The notes beneath the pieces were generated by a model. The model ran no database searches. It was not told where the DNA came from and saw only the letters and a program-made list of their open reading frames with translations. Shown here one piece after another: positions 7,719-16,740 of a stretch of 64,000 nucleotides of DNA; positions within the stretch are counted from its first letter, which is position 1; each line of letters opens with the position of its first letter. This DNA is from Paenibacillus catalpae. GTDB taxonomy: Bacteria > Bacillota > Bacilli > Paenibacillales > Paenibacillaceae. The DNA is taken from assembly GCF_900112695.1 (NCBI RefSeq), contig NZ_FOMT01000002.1, forward strand, positions 936,479-1,000,478. The letters run 5' to 3'. A program made the translations under genes and the position numbers.

Positions 7719-9274
7719 TTACAGTGTTACTGGTTGATGACGAAGCGATTGATCTGGAGTGGATGCGGCGCAGGGTGACGGGCAGTACGCTGCCCCTGCA
7801 GGTCGTGGGTACGGCAAGCAGCGGCTTTGAAGCGTTAAAGCTGATGGAGGAGGAACGGATTGACGTGATTTTATCCGATATCCGGATGCCGATCATGTCG
7901 GGGACAGAGTTCGCGCGGAAAGCGAAGGAGCTTAACCCGCATGTGCAGATCGTCTTTATAAGCGGGCATGAGGATTTCAGCTATGCGAAGGAAGCGATTC
8001 AGATGAACGCCTCGGGCTACCTGCTCAAGCCGGTAAAGGATCAGGAGCTGCATGATATGCTGGAAACGGTATATACGCAGGTGACGAACGAGCGCAAGCG
8101 GCATTCGATTGTGACGGAGGCCCTCACCCTTGTAAACCGGGAGCTGCTGCTGCGATGGCTGGCGGATGCTTCGGAGGAGCATGAACGGGAGCATATAGCG
8201 CCATTCCTGACCTCGCTTCTGCAATATGGCGCAGCTGCTGCCGTTATCGAGATTGATGATGTAGAATGGAAAATCCCCGAGCAGGAGCGGCGCAGCCAAA
8301 TCCGCAGCATCTCCTCCTTCATCGAGCAGTTCGTGAGCGATCACAATGGAGGCACGGTGCTTGTCAGCCATGACCAGAGGATTGTCATTCTCTCTCCCAT
8401 CTCGGATGACCGCTTCACTTCCATGCTGGAGGAGCTTGTAGGGGCAGTCGGCCAGAGCTTCCCGGTTACGATTACAGCAGGGGCCGGCAGCTCTGCGCGG
8501 GATACGGAGGAGCTGCGCGAATCCTACCGGCAGGCGCAAGCTGCCCTTAGCGCGAAATGGCTGCTTGGAAAGAACCGGCTGATTAAAGATGTATCCGGTA
8601 CGGCAAGAGAAGATAAGCTGGAACCAAATGTGGAAGAAAATGTGGAACAGATGCTTGCCGCCATACTGGACTATGATCTGGTAGCGATTGATGACCGGCT
8701 GCTGAAGCTGTTCGACAAGAACGAAAGCGTATCCCAGAAGCAATATGCGTATGACCTTATTATCCGGGTAACGTCGAAGCTGCATGCCGATCTGCTGCAG
8801 CAGAGCGAGAATCTGTATGAGCTGCTGAAGTGGGATGCGCAGAAGGCGGCCGTCCTGTTCCAGTTCGAGACGATTGATGATATTTTGTCATGGCTTCGGA
8901 GAAGGTTCTTCGAGCTGTCGGAGCTGCTCTATGTCAAGCGTCAGAAGCAGAAGCGCAAGCTGTTCGACAACATTATGGCGTTTGTAGACGAGCGGCTCGA
9001 GCAGAAGATTACGCTGAAGGAAGTGGCGGCGTTTTTTGATTTTACGCCGAATTATTTAAGCACCTTGTTCAAGGAAGAGACGGGCATTCTGTTCAGCGAC
9101 TGGCTGAACGAGCGGCGGATGGACCGGGTGAAGGAGCTGCTTGCCGATCCTTGCCTGAAGGTGTATGAGATAGCAGAGCGTGTCGGTTATAAGAACATCA
9201 TTTATTTCAACCGGCAGTTCAAGCAGTTTACCGGCATGACGCCGGGCGAATACCGGAAAAAGCATAAAATCTAG
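7715..9274 (+). CDS. YesN-type response regulator (receiver plus AraC HTH)
   Basis: A 519-aa response regulator. Residues 1-125 form a CheY-like receiver with acidic D8/D9, phospho-acceptor Asp55 in ILSDIRMP and the conserved Lys in LLKPVKD. A long middle region, variable in the YesN class, separates it from the C-terminal AraC/XylS double HTH (about 415-519), including FTPNYLSTLFKEETG and the second-helix signature IAERVGYKNIIYFNRQFKQF. It starts inside the kinase stop codon (ATGA). It is the expected transcription activator for the downstream sugar transporter and GH53 genes; no target site could be defined. It is followed by the terminator at 9295. Confidence 0.94.
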   Translation: MITVLLVDDEAIDLEWMRRRVTGSTLPLQVVGTASSGFEALKLMEEERIDVILSDIRMPIMSGTEFARKAKELNPHVQIVFISGHEDFSYAKEAIQMNASGYLLKPVKDQELHDMLETVYTQVTNERKRHSIVTEALTLVNRELLLRWLADASEEHEREHIAPFLTSLLQYGAAAAVIEIDDVEWKIPEQERRSQIRSISSFIEQFVSDHNGGTVLVSHDQRIVILSPISDDRFTSMLEELVGAVGQSFPVTITAGAGSSARDTEELRESYRQAQAALSAKWLLGKNRLIKDVSGTAREDKLEPNVEENVEQMLAAILDYDLVAIDDRLLKLFDKNESVSQKQYAYDLIIRVTSKLHADLLQQSENLYELLKWDAQKAAVLFQFETIDDILSWLRRRFFELSELLYVKRQKQKRKLFDNIMAFVDERLEQKITLKEVAAFFDFTPNYLSTLFKEETGILFSDWLNERRMDRVKELLADPCLKVYEIAERVGYKNIIYFNRQFKQFTGMTPGEYRKKHKI

Positions 9275-9294
9275 TCCGTTTGACCTTCATGAAT

Positions 9295-9336
9295 AAGCCT
9301 GCGGCCTCTTTTCCGGGTCAGCAGGCTTTCTTTTTT
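9295..9336 (+). terminator. Rho-independent terminator
   Basis: AAGCCTGC at 9295-9302 pairs with GCAGGCTT, followed by TTCTTTTTT. It separates the two-component operon from the transporter operon. Confidence 0.8.
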
Positions 9337-9478
9337 ACTCCGCGTATAAACGAAACTTTTTATTCGAAATCGTAGATTAAGTATTACTTTTTGTAGTTTG
9401 GCTTAATTTTGGAGGGTCCGCTGGCTTTATATAATTAACCTATACACATGAGAGAGATCATACAGGAGGAGAAAACGA

Positions 9479-10399
9479 ATGAAGCAACGCGGATTTTGGG
9501 GTTATGCCCTTCAGAACAAGACGCTGCTGCTCATGCTCGCGCCAGCGGTATTGTTTTTTATACTGTTCGCTTATGTCCCAATGGCCGGCATCGTGCTTGC
9601 ATTCAAACAATACAACAACACGGGAGGCATATTCGGAAGTCCGTGGAATGGAATCAGCAACTTCCGCTTTTTCTTCGAATCGGGCAATGCCTGGATGGTA
9701 ACGAGGAATACGGCGCTTTATAACATCGCCTTTATTATCGTCAACAACGTGCTGCAGATTGCAGCGGCGATTCTCCTCTTCGAAGCCGTGGGCAAATGGT
9801 TCCGCAAGTTCTCGCAGACGATGCTGTTCCTGCCTTACTTTATATCGTGGGTAGTCGTAGGCGCTATTGCTTACAATTTGTTCAACTACGATGTGGGTAC
9901 GCTGAATGTTATGCTGAAAGCGATTGGGATGGAGCCTGTCGATATTTACAACACGCCTTCGTACTGGCCAGTTATCCTCGTCCTTGTATCCGCTTGGAAA
10001 ACGCTTGGTTACGGCTCGGTGATGTATCTGGCAGCGATTACGGGCATCGACAATGAGATGTATGAGGCAGCTGAGATTGACGGAGCGAACGTCTTCCAGC
10101 GGATCTGGCATATCACCTTGCCGAACCTGTTCCCAACCGTTATTATTCTGGTGCTGCTTGCGGTCGGCAATATTTTCAGAGGCGATTTCGGGATGTTCTA
10201 CAATATGGTCGGCACCAATGGCTTGTTGTTCTCCTCGACTGACGTTATTGATACTTTCGTCTTCAGGTCGCTGACGACCTCGAACGAAATCGGATTATCG
10301 GCGGCAGCCGGCTTCTATCAATCCGTGCTTGGCTTTGCAACGATCTTGCTGGCTAACTATGCGGTACGCAAATACGACAAAGATCATGCTTTGTTCTAA
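9479..10399 (+). CDS. Sugar ABC transporter permease, LplB type
   Basis: A 306-aa inner-membrane permease of the MalF/LplB class. It has an N-terminal TM (about 15-40) and five further hydrophobic segments; the ATPase-contact EAA loop reads YEAAEIDGANVFQRIWHITLPNL (about residues 195-217). It forms a heterodimer with the next permease and uses the lipoprotein at 11459 as binding protein. No ATPase gene is present, as usual for this class, where a shared MsmX-like ATPase energises several importers. ATG 9479 has AGGAGGAG eight bases upstream. A TATAAT at 9430-9435 is a candidate -10 box, with only a weak -35. Substrate inferred: galactan-derived oligosaccharide. Confidence 0.92.
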   Translation: MKQRGFWGYALQNKTLLLMLAPAVLFFILFAYVPMAGIVLAFKQYNNTGGIFGSPWNGISNFRFFFESGNAWMVTRNTALYNIAFIIVNNVLQIAAAILLFEAVGKWFRKFSQTMLFLPYFISWVVVGAIAYNLFNYDVGTLNVMLKAIGMEPVDIYNTPSYWPVILVLVSAWKTLGYGSVMYLAAITGIDNEMYEAAEIDGANVFQRIWHITLPNLFPTVIILVLLAVGNIFRGDFGMFYNMVGTNGLLFSSTDVIDTFVFRSLTTSNEIGLSAAAGFYQSVLGFATILLANYAVRKYDKDHALF

Positions 10400-10405
10400 A
10401 AACAC

Positions 10406-10469
10406 ATGCTTACGAAGCAAGAATTATCACGAACAGCCTAACTCACTCTGTTTGTGTGCTAATTCTTTT
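10406..10469 (+). promoter_or_regulatory. 5'-leader hairpin element with ATGCTTACGAAG box
   Basis: ATGCTTACGAAG at 10406-10417 is followed by an imperfect hairpin (GAATTATCACGAACAG pairing with CTGTTTGTGTGCTAATTC, 10421-10465) and then directly by the Shine-Dalgarno site GAGGAGGG of the second permease. A closely similar element precedes the dipeptidase gene (42291-42361, minus strand), and a related tandem array precedes the beta-galactosidase. Function unknown; translation control or mRNA processing is possible. Confidence 0.6.
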
Positions 10470-10483
10470 GAGGAGGGATTACA

Positions 10484-11401
10484 ATGAGTGCAATTGCCCA
10501 AACAGGGAAAAGCGGGGTTAAACGTCAGGCGGACATTGTGCTGCTGCAAGTGATAGGCTATATCTTTATATCGCTCTTGGCTGTCATTTGCTTCATACCA
10601 TTCCTGCTCGTCGTATCATCCTCATTATCGCAGGAAAGCTCCATTGTGGAGAAAGGTTATCAGCTCATACCGGCAGTGTGGTCCACCGAGGCCTACAGCA
10701 TGCTGTTCAAATATCCGGAGCAGATGCTTCGGGCGTATGGGGTCACCATTATGGTGACAGCTATCGGAACGCTGGTCGGATTATTCGTAACGGCGATGAC
10801 GGCTTACGTCCTGCAGCGGAAAGATTTCAGATGGCGCAACCAGTTTGCTTTCTTCTTCTTCTTTACGACATTGTTCAGCGGAGGTCTTGTACCCTGGTAT
10901 ATGCTGATCGTTACGTATCTGGATTTGAAAGACAAATTGCTCGTGCTTATCCTCCCGATGCTGCTGAACGTGTTCTATATTATCGTGATGAAAACGTTCA
11001 TGAGCAGTATTCCGGAGGCGATTACCGAATCCGCCAAGATCGACGGCGCAGGGGACTTTCGCATTTTCGTCCAGCTGATCCTGCCCTTGTCCAAGCCTGT
11101 GCTTGCCACCATCGGTTTATTCATCGCTTTGGCTTACTGGAATGACTGGTACAACGCGCTGCTGTTTGTCAGCGATGAGAAGCTGATGCCGCTGCAGTAT
11201 TATTTGTACAAGATGCTTGGCAACATGGATGGCATGCGCAAGGCGATGGTTGCATCAGGAGCTGTCGTGACGACGAACATTCCGACCGAGAGCCTGAAGA
11301 TGGCGATGACCATTGTCGCAACCGGGCCAATCCTGCTCGCTTACCCGTTCATTCAACGTTATTTCGTGCAAGGTCTTACGCTTGGCGCAGTGAAAGGATA
11401 G
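10484..11401 (+). CDS. Sugar ABC transporter permease, LplC/YtcP type
   Basis: A 305-aa permease of the MalG/LplC class with six predicted membrane segments; the EAA loop reads AITESAKIDGAGDFRIFVQLILPLSKP (about residues 182-208). It ends in the typical LplC-type C-terminus (YPFIQRYFVQGLTLGAVKG). It is the partner of the permease at 9479 and lies 84 bases downstream; the gap carries a hairpin leader element that ends just before the Shine-Dalgarno site GAGGAGGG. Such a structure may adjust the relative expression of the two permeases. Substrate as for its partner, inferred from the GH53 gene downstream. Confidence 0.92.
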   Translation: MSAIAQTGKSGVKRQADIVLLQVIGYIFISLLAVICFIPFLLVVSSSLSQESSIVEKGYQLIPAVWSTEAYSMLFKYPEQMLRAYGVTIMVTAIGTLVGLFVTAMTAYVLQRKDFRWRNQFAFFFFFTTLFSGGLVPWYMLIVTYLDLKDKLLVLILPMLLNVFYIIVMKTFMSSIPEAITESAKIDGAGDFRIFVQLILPLSKPVLATIGLFIALAYWNDWYNALLFVSDEKLMPLQYYLYKMLGNMDGMRKAMVASGAVVTTNIPTESLKMAMTIVATGPILLAYPFIQRYFVQGLTLGAVKG

Positions 11402-11458
11402 GATGACCTCAGGGCAACCTGGTTATCATACATGACTACCATTATTAGGGGGATACAC

Positions 11459-13042
11459 ATGCGAAACAAAAAATCGGCCATGATGCTGGCAGCAACATTT
11501 ATCGTGTCTGCTTCAGTTCTAGGTGCATGCGGCAACAACAATGGTAATAACGGTGGAACAAATGCAGAAGCGACACAATCGCCGGCTGCAGAATCGCAAT
11601 CTCCAGCTGCATCGGCTGATGCCGGCGCTGTCGACACATCCGAAGAGCTCAAGATTAAAATGCTCATGGTTGGCGGCAAACCCGTTGATTATGATGCTGT
11701 CTTCGGAGAGCTGAACAAAAAGCTGAAAGAAAAAGTAAACGCAACCGTTGAAGCCGAGTTCCTCGACTGGGCGGACTGGACGCAGAAGTATCCGTTGAAA
11801 TTCGCAGCGAATGAAGATTTCGACATTGCTTATACAGCAAACTGGGCGTTCTATAACGACCAGGCGCTTAAAGGCGGCTTTATGGAGCTGACCGACGATA
11901 TGCTAAGCAAATTTATGCCGCTTACGATGAAAGCAATGCCTGCGGTTGCCTGGGAGCAGTCGAAGGTGAACGGCAAGCAATTCATGGTGCCAAACAATAA
12001 CCCTGAAGTAACGGACAAAGCGGTACTGATCCGCGAAGATCTGCGCAAAAAATATAATCTCGAGCCGGTTAACAGCCCTGAGACTTATGCAGCATACCTG
12101 AAGGCGATTGCGGCTAACGAAAAAGGCATCAACGGCTTTAACGCAAAAGGCGCTGACGGCTGGAAATGGCATGAGCTTGACCAAGTCCTGCTCGAGCAGG
12201 CGAACGACTTCAACCTGGTAGACTACAGCATGCCGCTTGCTTACAAGCTGGATGATGCGACAGGCAAAGTATTCAACATTTATGACACACCGGAATTCAA
12301 ATCGCTTCTTGCTTATTATAAAGATCTGGCGGATAACGGTGCATGGTCCAAGAACATCGTCTCCAACAAAAATGACGTATGGCAGGACATGAAAGCTGGT
12401 AAAACCGCTTCTTACTCACATAACCTTGGTACTTTAGCGATGAACCTGGCCGAACTGAAACGCGAGCAGCCGGATGTTGAGCTGGCTATTGCGGATTTGA
12501 CGCCTAACAACAAGAAAATCGCGGCGATCTCGACGCAAAACGGCTTTGCGATTCATGCAACGTCGAAGAAAGCAGAACGTTCGCTGATGGTGCTTGACCT
12601 GCTGCAAAATGATAAAGAGATTCACGACCTGTTCATGTACGGCATTGCCGGCACGAACTATGAGCCGGTAGGCGATGACAAATTTAACGCTTTGCCTGGC
12701 ACACCTAACTACACGGGCTTCTCCAACTGGGGCTCGAACTCCCCGCTGAACCGTAAGGATGCCTCGTATCCGGCTGAAGCGGATGCGATTGCAAAAGACT
12801 GGGAGCAAAAGGTATATCACTTCAAGCTTGAAACCTTCGTCTTTAACGATGCCAATGTGAAAAACGAAGTCGCTAACGTTGGCAACGTTATGCTCCGTTA
12901 TGCGATTCCGCTCGAGTACGGCCTGATCAAGGACATCGACAAAGGCCAAGCGGATCTGATTGCGCAGCTGAAAGCGGCTGGTATCGAGAAAGTGCAGGCA
13001 GAGCTGCAGAAGCAGATCGACGCGTTTTTGGCGGCTCAATAA
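11459..13042 (+). CDS. ABC transporter substrate-binding lipoprotein (LplA-like)
   Basis: A 527-aa secreted lipoprotein. The signal peptide ends in the lipobox SVLGAC near residue 25, followed by an Asn/Gly/Ala/Ser-rich linker, then a large family-1-type solute-binding fold (typical long LplA-like size). ATG 11459 is chosen over 11432 because AGGGGG lies just upstream and the signal peptide begins there. It delivers its ligand to the two permeases encoded immediately upstream. The neighbouring GH53 enzyme suggests galacto-oligosaccharides as ligand, but this class also binds other oligosaccharides, so the substrate remains inferred. The stop codon is followed by the large palindromic element at 13049-13202. 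Confidence 0.92.
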   Translation: MRNKKSAMMLAATFIVSASVLGACGNNNGNNGGTNAEATQSPAAESQSPAASADAGAVDTSEELKIKMLMVGGKPVDYDAVFGELNKKLKEKVNATVEAEFLDWADWTQKYPLKFAANEDFDIAYTANWAFYNDQALKGGFMELTDDMLSKFMPLTMKAMPAVAWEQSKVNGKQFMVPNNNPEVTDKAVLIREDLRKKYNLEPVNSPETYAAYLKAIAANEKGINGFNAKGADGWKWHELDQVLLEQANDFNLVDYSMPLAYKLDDATGKVFNIYDTPEFKSLLAYYKDLADNGAWSKNIVSNKNDVWQDMKAGKTASYSHNLGTLAMNLAELKREQPDVELAIADLTPNNKKIAAISTQNGFAIHATSKKAERSLMVLDLLQNDKEIHDLFMYGIAGTNYEPVGDDKFNALPGTPNYTGFSNWGSNSPLNRKDASYPAEADAIAKDWEQKVYHFKLETFVFNDANVKNEVANVGNVMLRYAIPLEYGLIKDIDKGQADLIAQLKAAGIEKVQAELQKQIDAFLAAQ

Positions 13043-13048
13043 ACTGAA

Positions 13049-13202
13049 GAGAACGAGAGTTGCGCAGGTAAGTGGTATCCCCTTCGGTCGCTGTTGTCTG
13101 CAGGAAATTTGAATTTAACTTTCAAAGGAGATTTCCCGCAGACAAAGGCGAACGCTTACGCTCCTTAGTGGACACCACTTTTCCTCGCGCAAAACCGTTC
13201 TC
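13049..13202. repeat. Large imperfect palindromic element, copy A
   Basis: A 154-bp inverted repeat: outer arms GAGAACG/CGTTCTC, then TTGCGCAGG-AAGTGGT/ACCACTT-CCT-GCGCAA, then an inner stem TGTCTGC-GGAAAT/ATTTCC-GCAGACA. The right arm has the block AAAGGCGAACGCTTACGCTCC. Copy B at 21029-21190 has the same plan and the same block (AAGGCAAACGCTCCGCTTC) with a different inner stem. It sits between the binding-protein and GH53 genes and is followed by a terminator. Confidence 0.7.
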
Positions 13203-13228
13203 AATTATGACACTTCTTACCGGTAGTA

Positions 13229-13256
13229 GGAGGGGACTAATGTCTCCTCCTTTTTT
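13229..13256 (+). terminator. Rho-independent terminator or attenuator before GH53 gene
   Basis: GGAGGGGAC-TAAT-GTCTCCTCC stem followed by six T, only 25 bases before the GH53 start. It probably ends or attenuates the transporter transcript; read-through would feed the GH53 gene. Confidence 0.75.
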
Positions 13257-13280
13257 AAAACCTTCAAAGGAGGAAAAAGG

Positions 13281-16200
13281 ATGAAACGAATGGCACAAAA
13301 AGGCATTCTTTTATTTTTTATATTTGCGTTAGCGCTTACATCGCTACTGGGTGTGGGGCCGGTGAAGAAAGCCGAGGCAGCGGAGAGTAATTTGTCCGAT
13401 CCCGACACGTTTATCAAAGGCGTAGATATTTCGACGCTGCAGGCGCTTGAGGACAAGAATGTGAAGTTTTACGATGGAGGCGTTCAGCAGGACCTGCTGA
13501 CAATCATGAAAAATCATGGCGTTAATTATGTTCGGCTTCGCCTCTGGAATGATCCGGTGCAAGCGGATGGTTACAATGACAAAGAGCATTTGCTGGCGAT
13601 GGCGGAACGGGTGAAGGCTGCGGGCCTAAAGCTGCTGCTGGACTTCCATTATTCTGACTTCTGGGCGGATCCGGGACAGCAGGTGAAGCCGGCGGCCTGG
13701 AAGGATCTCAGCTTCGCCGATCTGAAGACGGCGGTGTATAACTATACGCAAGAGGTGATGAGCGAACTGGCTGCAGCGGACGCTTATCCGGATATGGTGC
13801 AGATCGGCAATGAAATTAACAGCGGCATGCTGCTGCCCGACGGCTCGACCGGTAATATGGATAATCTTGCTCAGCTCATTAGCGAAGGCGTGAAAGCGGT
13901 AAGGGATACAACGCCTAATGACCAAACGACTCAAATCATGCTTCACTTGGCGGAAGGCGGCAATAACGGCAAGTTCCGCAGCTTCTTTGACGCTATGGAA
14001 GCGCGTGACGTAGATTACGATGTTATCGGCATGTCTTATTATCCGTTCTGGCATGGCACGTTCCAGCAGCTCAAGTCCAATATGGATGATGTGGCGGCAA
14101 GATACAGCAAGCAGATCGTCGTTGCGGAGACGTCTTACCCGAATACGCTGGAGAACGGTGACGATCATCCCAATACGGTTGGCGAGAATGAAACAAAGCT
14201 GGTTGGTTTCGAAGCATCGGTTGCCAATCAGAAGCTAGTAACCGAGACCGTGCTGAATACCGTAGCGCATGTTCAAGACGGACTTGGTCTTGGCGTCTTC
14301 TACTGGGAGCCGGCATGGCTTGCGGGAGTAGGCTGGAAGCAAGGCGAGGGCAATGCCTGGGAGAATCAGGCGATGTTTGATTATGAAGGCAATGCTCTTG
14401 CTTCACTGGACGCGTTCCAATATGTACCGGGAAGTATCGGCACGGTTGATCCGATTCTCGTCTACCCGGCAACTCCAGTCACGATTGCGACAGGGGATGT
14501 CCTGGTGCTGCCGGCAGACACGAAGGTGCTCTATAACGAAGGCACAATCACGGCGATAGCCGTTGAGTGGGACGAATTTGATTCGGAGCAGCTGAATACA
14601 CCGGGAACATTTACGATTGAAGGCGATGTAACGGGCACGGATCTTCGGACCTCTGTTGAGATTACGGTCACGGGAAGCCCGAATCTGCTGAAGAACGGCA
14701 GCTTCGAGAGCGGTACACTAGCGGATTGGACGGTAACGGGCGATTCCGGAGCTGTGAAGATCGAACATAATGCGGGTAATGCCAAATCCGGCGAATATTC
14801 CTTGAATTATTGGTCGGGTTCCCCTTTCTCCTATCAGGTAGCCCAAACGGTAACCGGCCTTGAGAACGGAACCTATGAGCTCCGTGGTTATGCATCCGGC
14901 GGGGAATATGCGGAGCAGGTCATTTCGCTAACGGCAGAGACTAGCGGCCAGACTTATAGCACTCCGGCAACGAATGCCGGCTATAACGTTTGGAAGCAGT
15001 ATACGATCGGGGATATTCAAATTGCGGACGGTCAGGTGAAGGTTGGTATCAGCGTGAGCGGTCCTGCAGAAGCATGGGGCTATTTTGACAAGCTTGAGCT
15101 GGTAAAGGTCGAAGCAGCAGAAGTTAACGTTGTGCAAAATCCCGGCTTTGAGAGCGGCGCTCTTGCACCATGGACAGTAACCGGGGAGACGGGTGCGGTA
15201 AAGGTTGAGCATAATGCAGCTAATGCCAAATCAGGTGAATATGCACTAAATTATTGGTTTGGTACGGCGTTTAAGTACACAGTAACGCAGTCGCTTGAGA
15301 ACCTTGAGAACGGTGTATATGAGCTTCGCGCATCGGCGTCCGGAGGTGTCTACGATGATCAGAAGATTGCTTTGATCGCAAAATCCGGCGGGAAAACCTA
15401 CACTACCGATGTGGTGAATACAGGCTGGAATGACTGGCATTCCTATACGGTCGGCCATATTGAAGTGAGAGACGGGAAAGTTTCCTTTGGCTTTGATGTA
15501 GATGCTCCGGCTGGCGCTTGGGGCTACATGGATGATATGGCATTGGTTAGAGTTGGCGATCTGCCGCCTGGTGGTACGGATAGTGGAAACGGTGGCAACA
15601 GCAACGGTAATAGCAATGGCAATAATGGCGTTGCAACCATCACCCCTTCGCAACTAACCGCAGACGGAAAAGGCGGCTATTCGGTTGCATTGCCGGCAGG
15701 AACAACGCAGGCTGTTCTGTCATCCGGTTTGTATGATCAATTGGAGAAGGGGCCAATCACACTTGCAACAGGAGACTTGTCGGTAACAATCCCTTCGGCG
15801 GTTATTGCTGATCTGCTTGGAAAGCTGAAGACGGAAGCGGGGAGCAAAATTACCCTAAGCTTTGTGCCTGTAAAGGAAGAAGCCGTGGATAAGCTGCTTG
15901 ATAGCAGCAAAGGTGTGGACGTGAAAGCACTTGGTACGATTTATGACTTTGAATTGTCCGTTACTGACGAATCCGGTAAAGTAGAGAAGTTGTCTAGGTT
16001 TGGCAGCCCGCTCACCTTACGGATGAAGGCATTGCAAAATGGTAATGCGGAACTTACCGGCATCTATTATATCGCCGAAGACGGAACGATCCAATATGCT
16101 GGCGGACAATTGGTTAATGGCGTATGGGAAGCTCCGGTAGAGCATTTTAGCCCATATGGATTGCTTGAAGTGAAAAAGTCCTATACGGATGTGCCAGGCA

Positions 16201-16724
16201 GTCACTGGGCAGCGCAAGCCATTACGTCCCTTTCGGCAAAGCAGATTGTGAATGGTATCTCCGCAACAAGCTTTGAACCGGAACGTGTAATTAGCCGTGC
16301 GGAATTTACGTCGATCCTCGTTCGCGCATTGAAGCTTGCAAGCAGCAGCGATCATACCTTGCACTTTAGCGATGTGCCAGCTTCAGCCTGGTACGCTGAC
16401 GGCGTATCTACTGCTTATAAAGCGGGTCTTGTGCAAGGACGGTCGGCAGAGCTGTTTGAACCAAACGGTTCAATTACACGCCAGGAGATGGCTGTTATGC
16501 TGAAAAAGGCTTATGAGATTAGTCATCCGGGTTCTGCAAAACCAGTGGCTGGGGTTGATCTCCCGTTCCTGGATGAAACGTCGATTGCAGATTGGGCGCT
16601 GCCTTCTGTACAATGGGCTTATGAGCAAGGACTGTTGAAGGGACGCGGTGATGACCGGTTTGCGCCGGCAGCCTCGATGAAACGTGCGGAAGCAGCGGAA
16701 GTGATCTACCGCTTGCTTAAATAG
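13281..16724 (+). CDS. SLH-anchored GH53 endo-beta-1,4-galactanase with galactan-binding modules
   Basis: A 1147-aa surface enzyme. Signal peptide 1-34; GH53 catalytic domain about 40-380 with FIKGVDISTLQALE, acid/base Glu178 in QIGNEINSG and nucleophile Glu283 in VVAETSYP; a bacterial Ig-like domain about 385-465; two tandem carbohydrate-binding modules about 470-610 and 620-760 (NGSFESG-LADWTVTG and NPGFESGALAPWTVTG repeats) that look like the galactan-binding CBM61 family; a Gly/Asn linker; a domain of unknown role about 785-965; and three SLH domains about 970-1147 that attach it to the cell wall. GH53 enzymes cut beta-1,4-galactan of type I arabinogalactan. Shine-Dalgarno AAAGGAGG precedes the start. 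This is much longer than Bacillus GanB (about 430 aa) because of the added modules. Confidence 0.93.
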   Translation: MKRMAQKGILLFFIFALALTSLLGVGPVKKAEAAESNLSDPDTFIKGVDISTLQALEDKNVKFYDGGVQQDLLTIMKNHGVNYVRLRLWNDPVQADGYNDKEHLLAMAERVKAAGLKLLLDFHYSDFWADPGQQVKPAAWKDLSFADLKTAVYNYTQEVMSELAAADAYPDMVQIGNEINSGMLLPDGSTGNMDNLAQLISEGVKAVRDTTPNDQTTQIMLHLAEGGNNGKFRSFFDAMEARDVDYDVIGMSYYPFWHGTFQQLKSNMDDVAARYSKQIVVAETSYPNTLENGDDHPNTVGENETKLVGFEASVANQKLVTETVLNTVAHVQDGLGLGVFYWEPAWLAGVGWKQGEGNAWENQAMFDYEGNALASLDAFQYVPGSIGTVDPILVYPATPVTIATGDVLVLPADTKVLYNEGTITAIAVEWDEFDSEQLNTPGTFTIEGDVTGTDLRTSVEITVTGSPNLLKNGSFESGTLADWTVTGDSGAVKIEHNAGNAKSGEYSLNYWSGSPFSYQVAQTVTGLENGTYELRGYASGGEYAEQVISLTAETSGQTYSTPATNAGYNVWKQYTIGDIQIADGQVKVGISVSGPAEAWGYFDKLELVKVEAAEVNVVQNPGFESGALAPWTVTGETGAVKVEHNAANAKSGEYALNYWFGTAFKYTVTQSLENLENGVYELRASASGGVYDDQKIALIAKSGGKTYTTDVVNTGWNDWHSYTVGHIEVRDGKVSFGFDVDAPAGAWGYMDDMALVRVGDLPPGGTDSGNGGNSNGNSNGNNGVATITPSQLTADGKGGYSVALPAGTTQAVLSSGLYDQLEKGPITLATGDLSVTIPSAVIADLLGKLKTEAGSKITLSFVPVKEEAVDKLLDSSKGVDVKALGTIYDFELSVTDESGKVEKLSRFGSPLTLRMKALQNGNAELTGIYYIAEDGTIQYAGGQLVNGVWEAPVEHFSPYGLLEVKKSYTDVPGSHWAAQAITSLSAKQIVNGISATSFEPERVISRAEFTSILVRALKLASSSDHTLHFSDVPASAWYADGVSTAYKAGLVQGRSAELFEPNGSITRQEMAVMLKKAYEISHPGSAKPVAGVDLPFLDETSIADWALPSVQWAYEQGLLKGRGDDRFAPAASMKRAEAAEVIYRLLK

Positions 16725-16740
16725 AATCAGGAGTTTTGAA

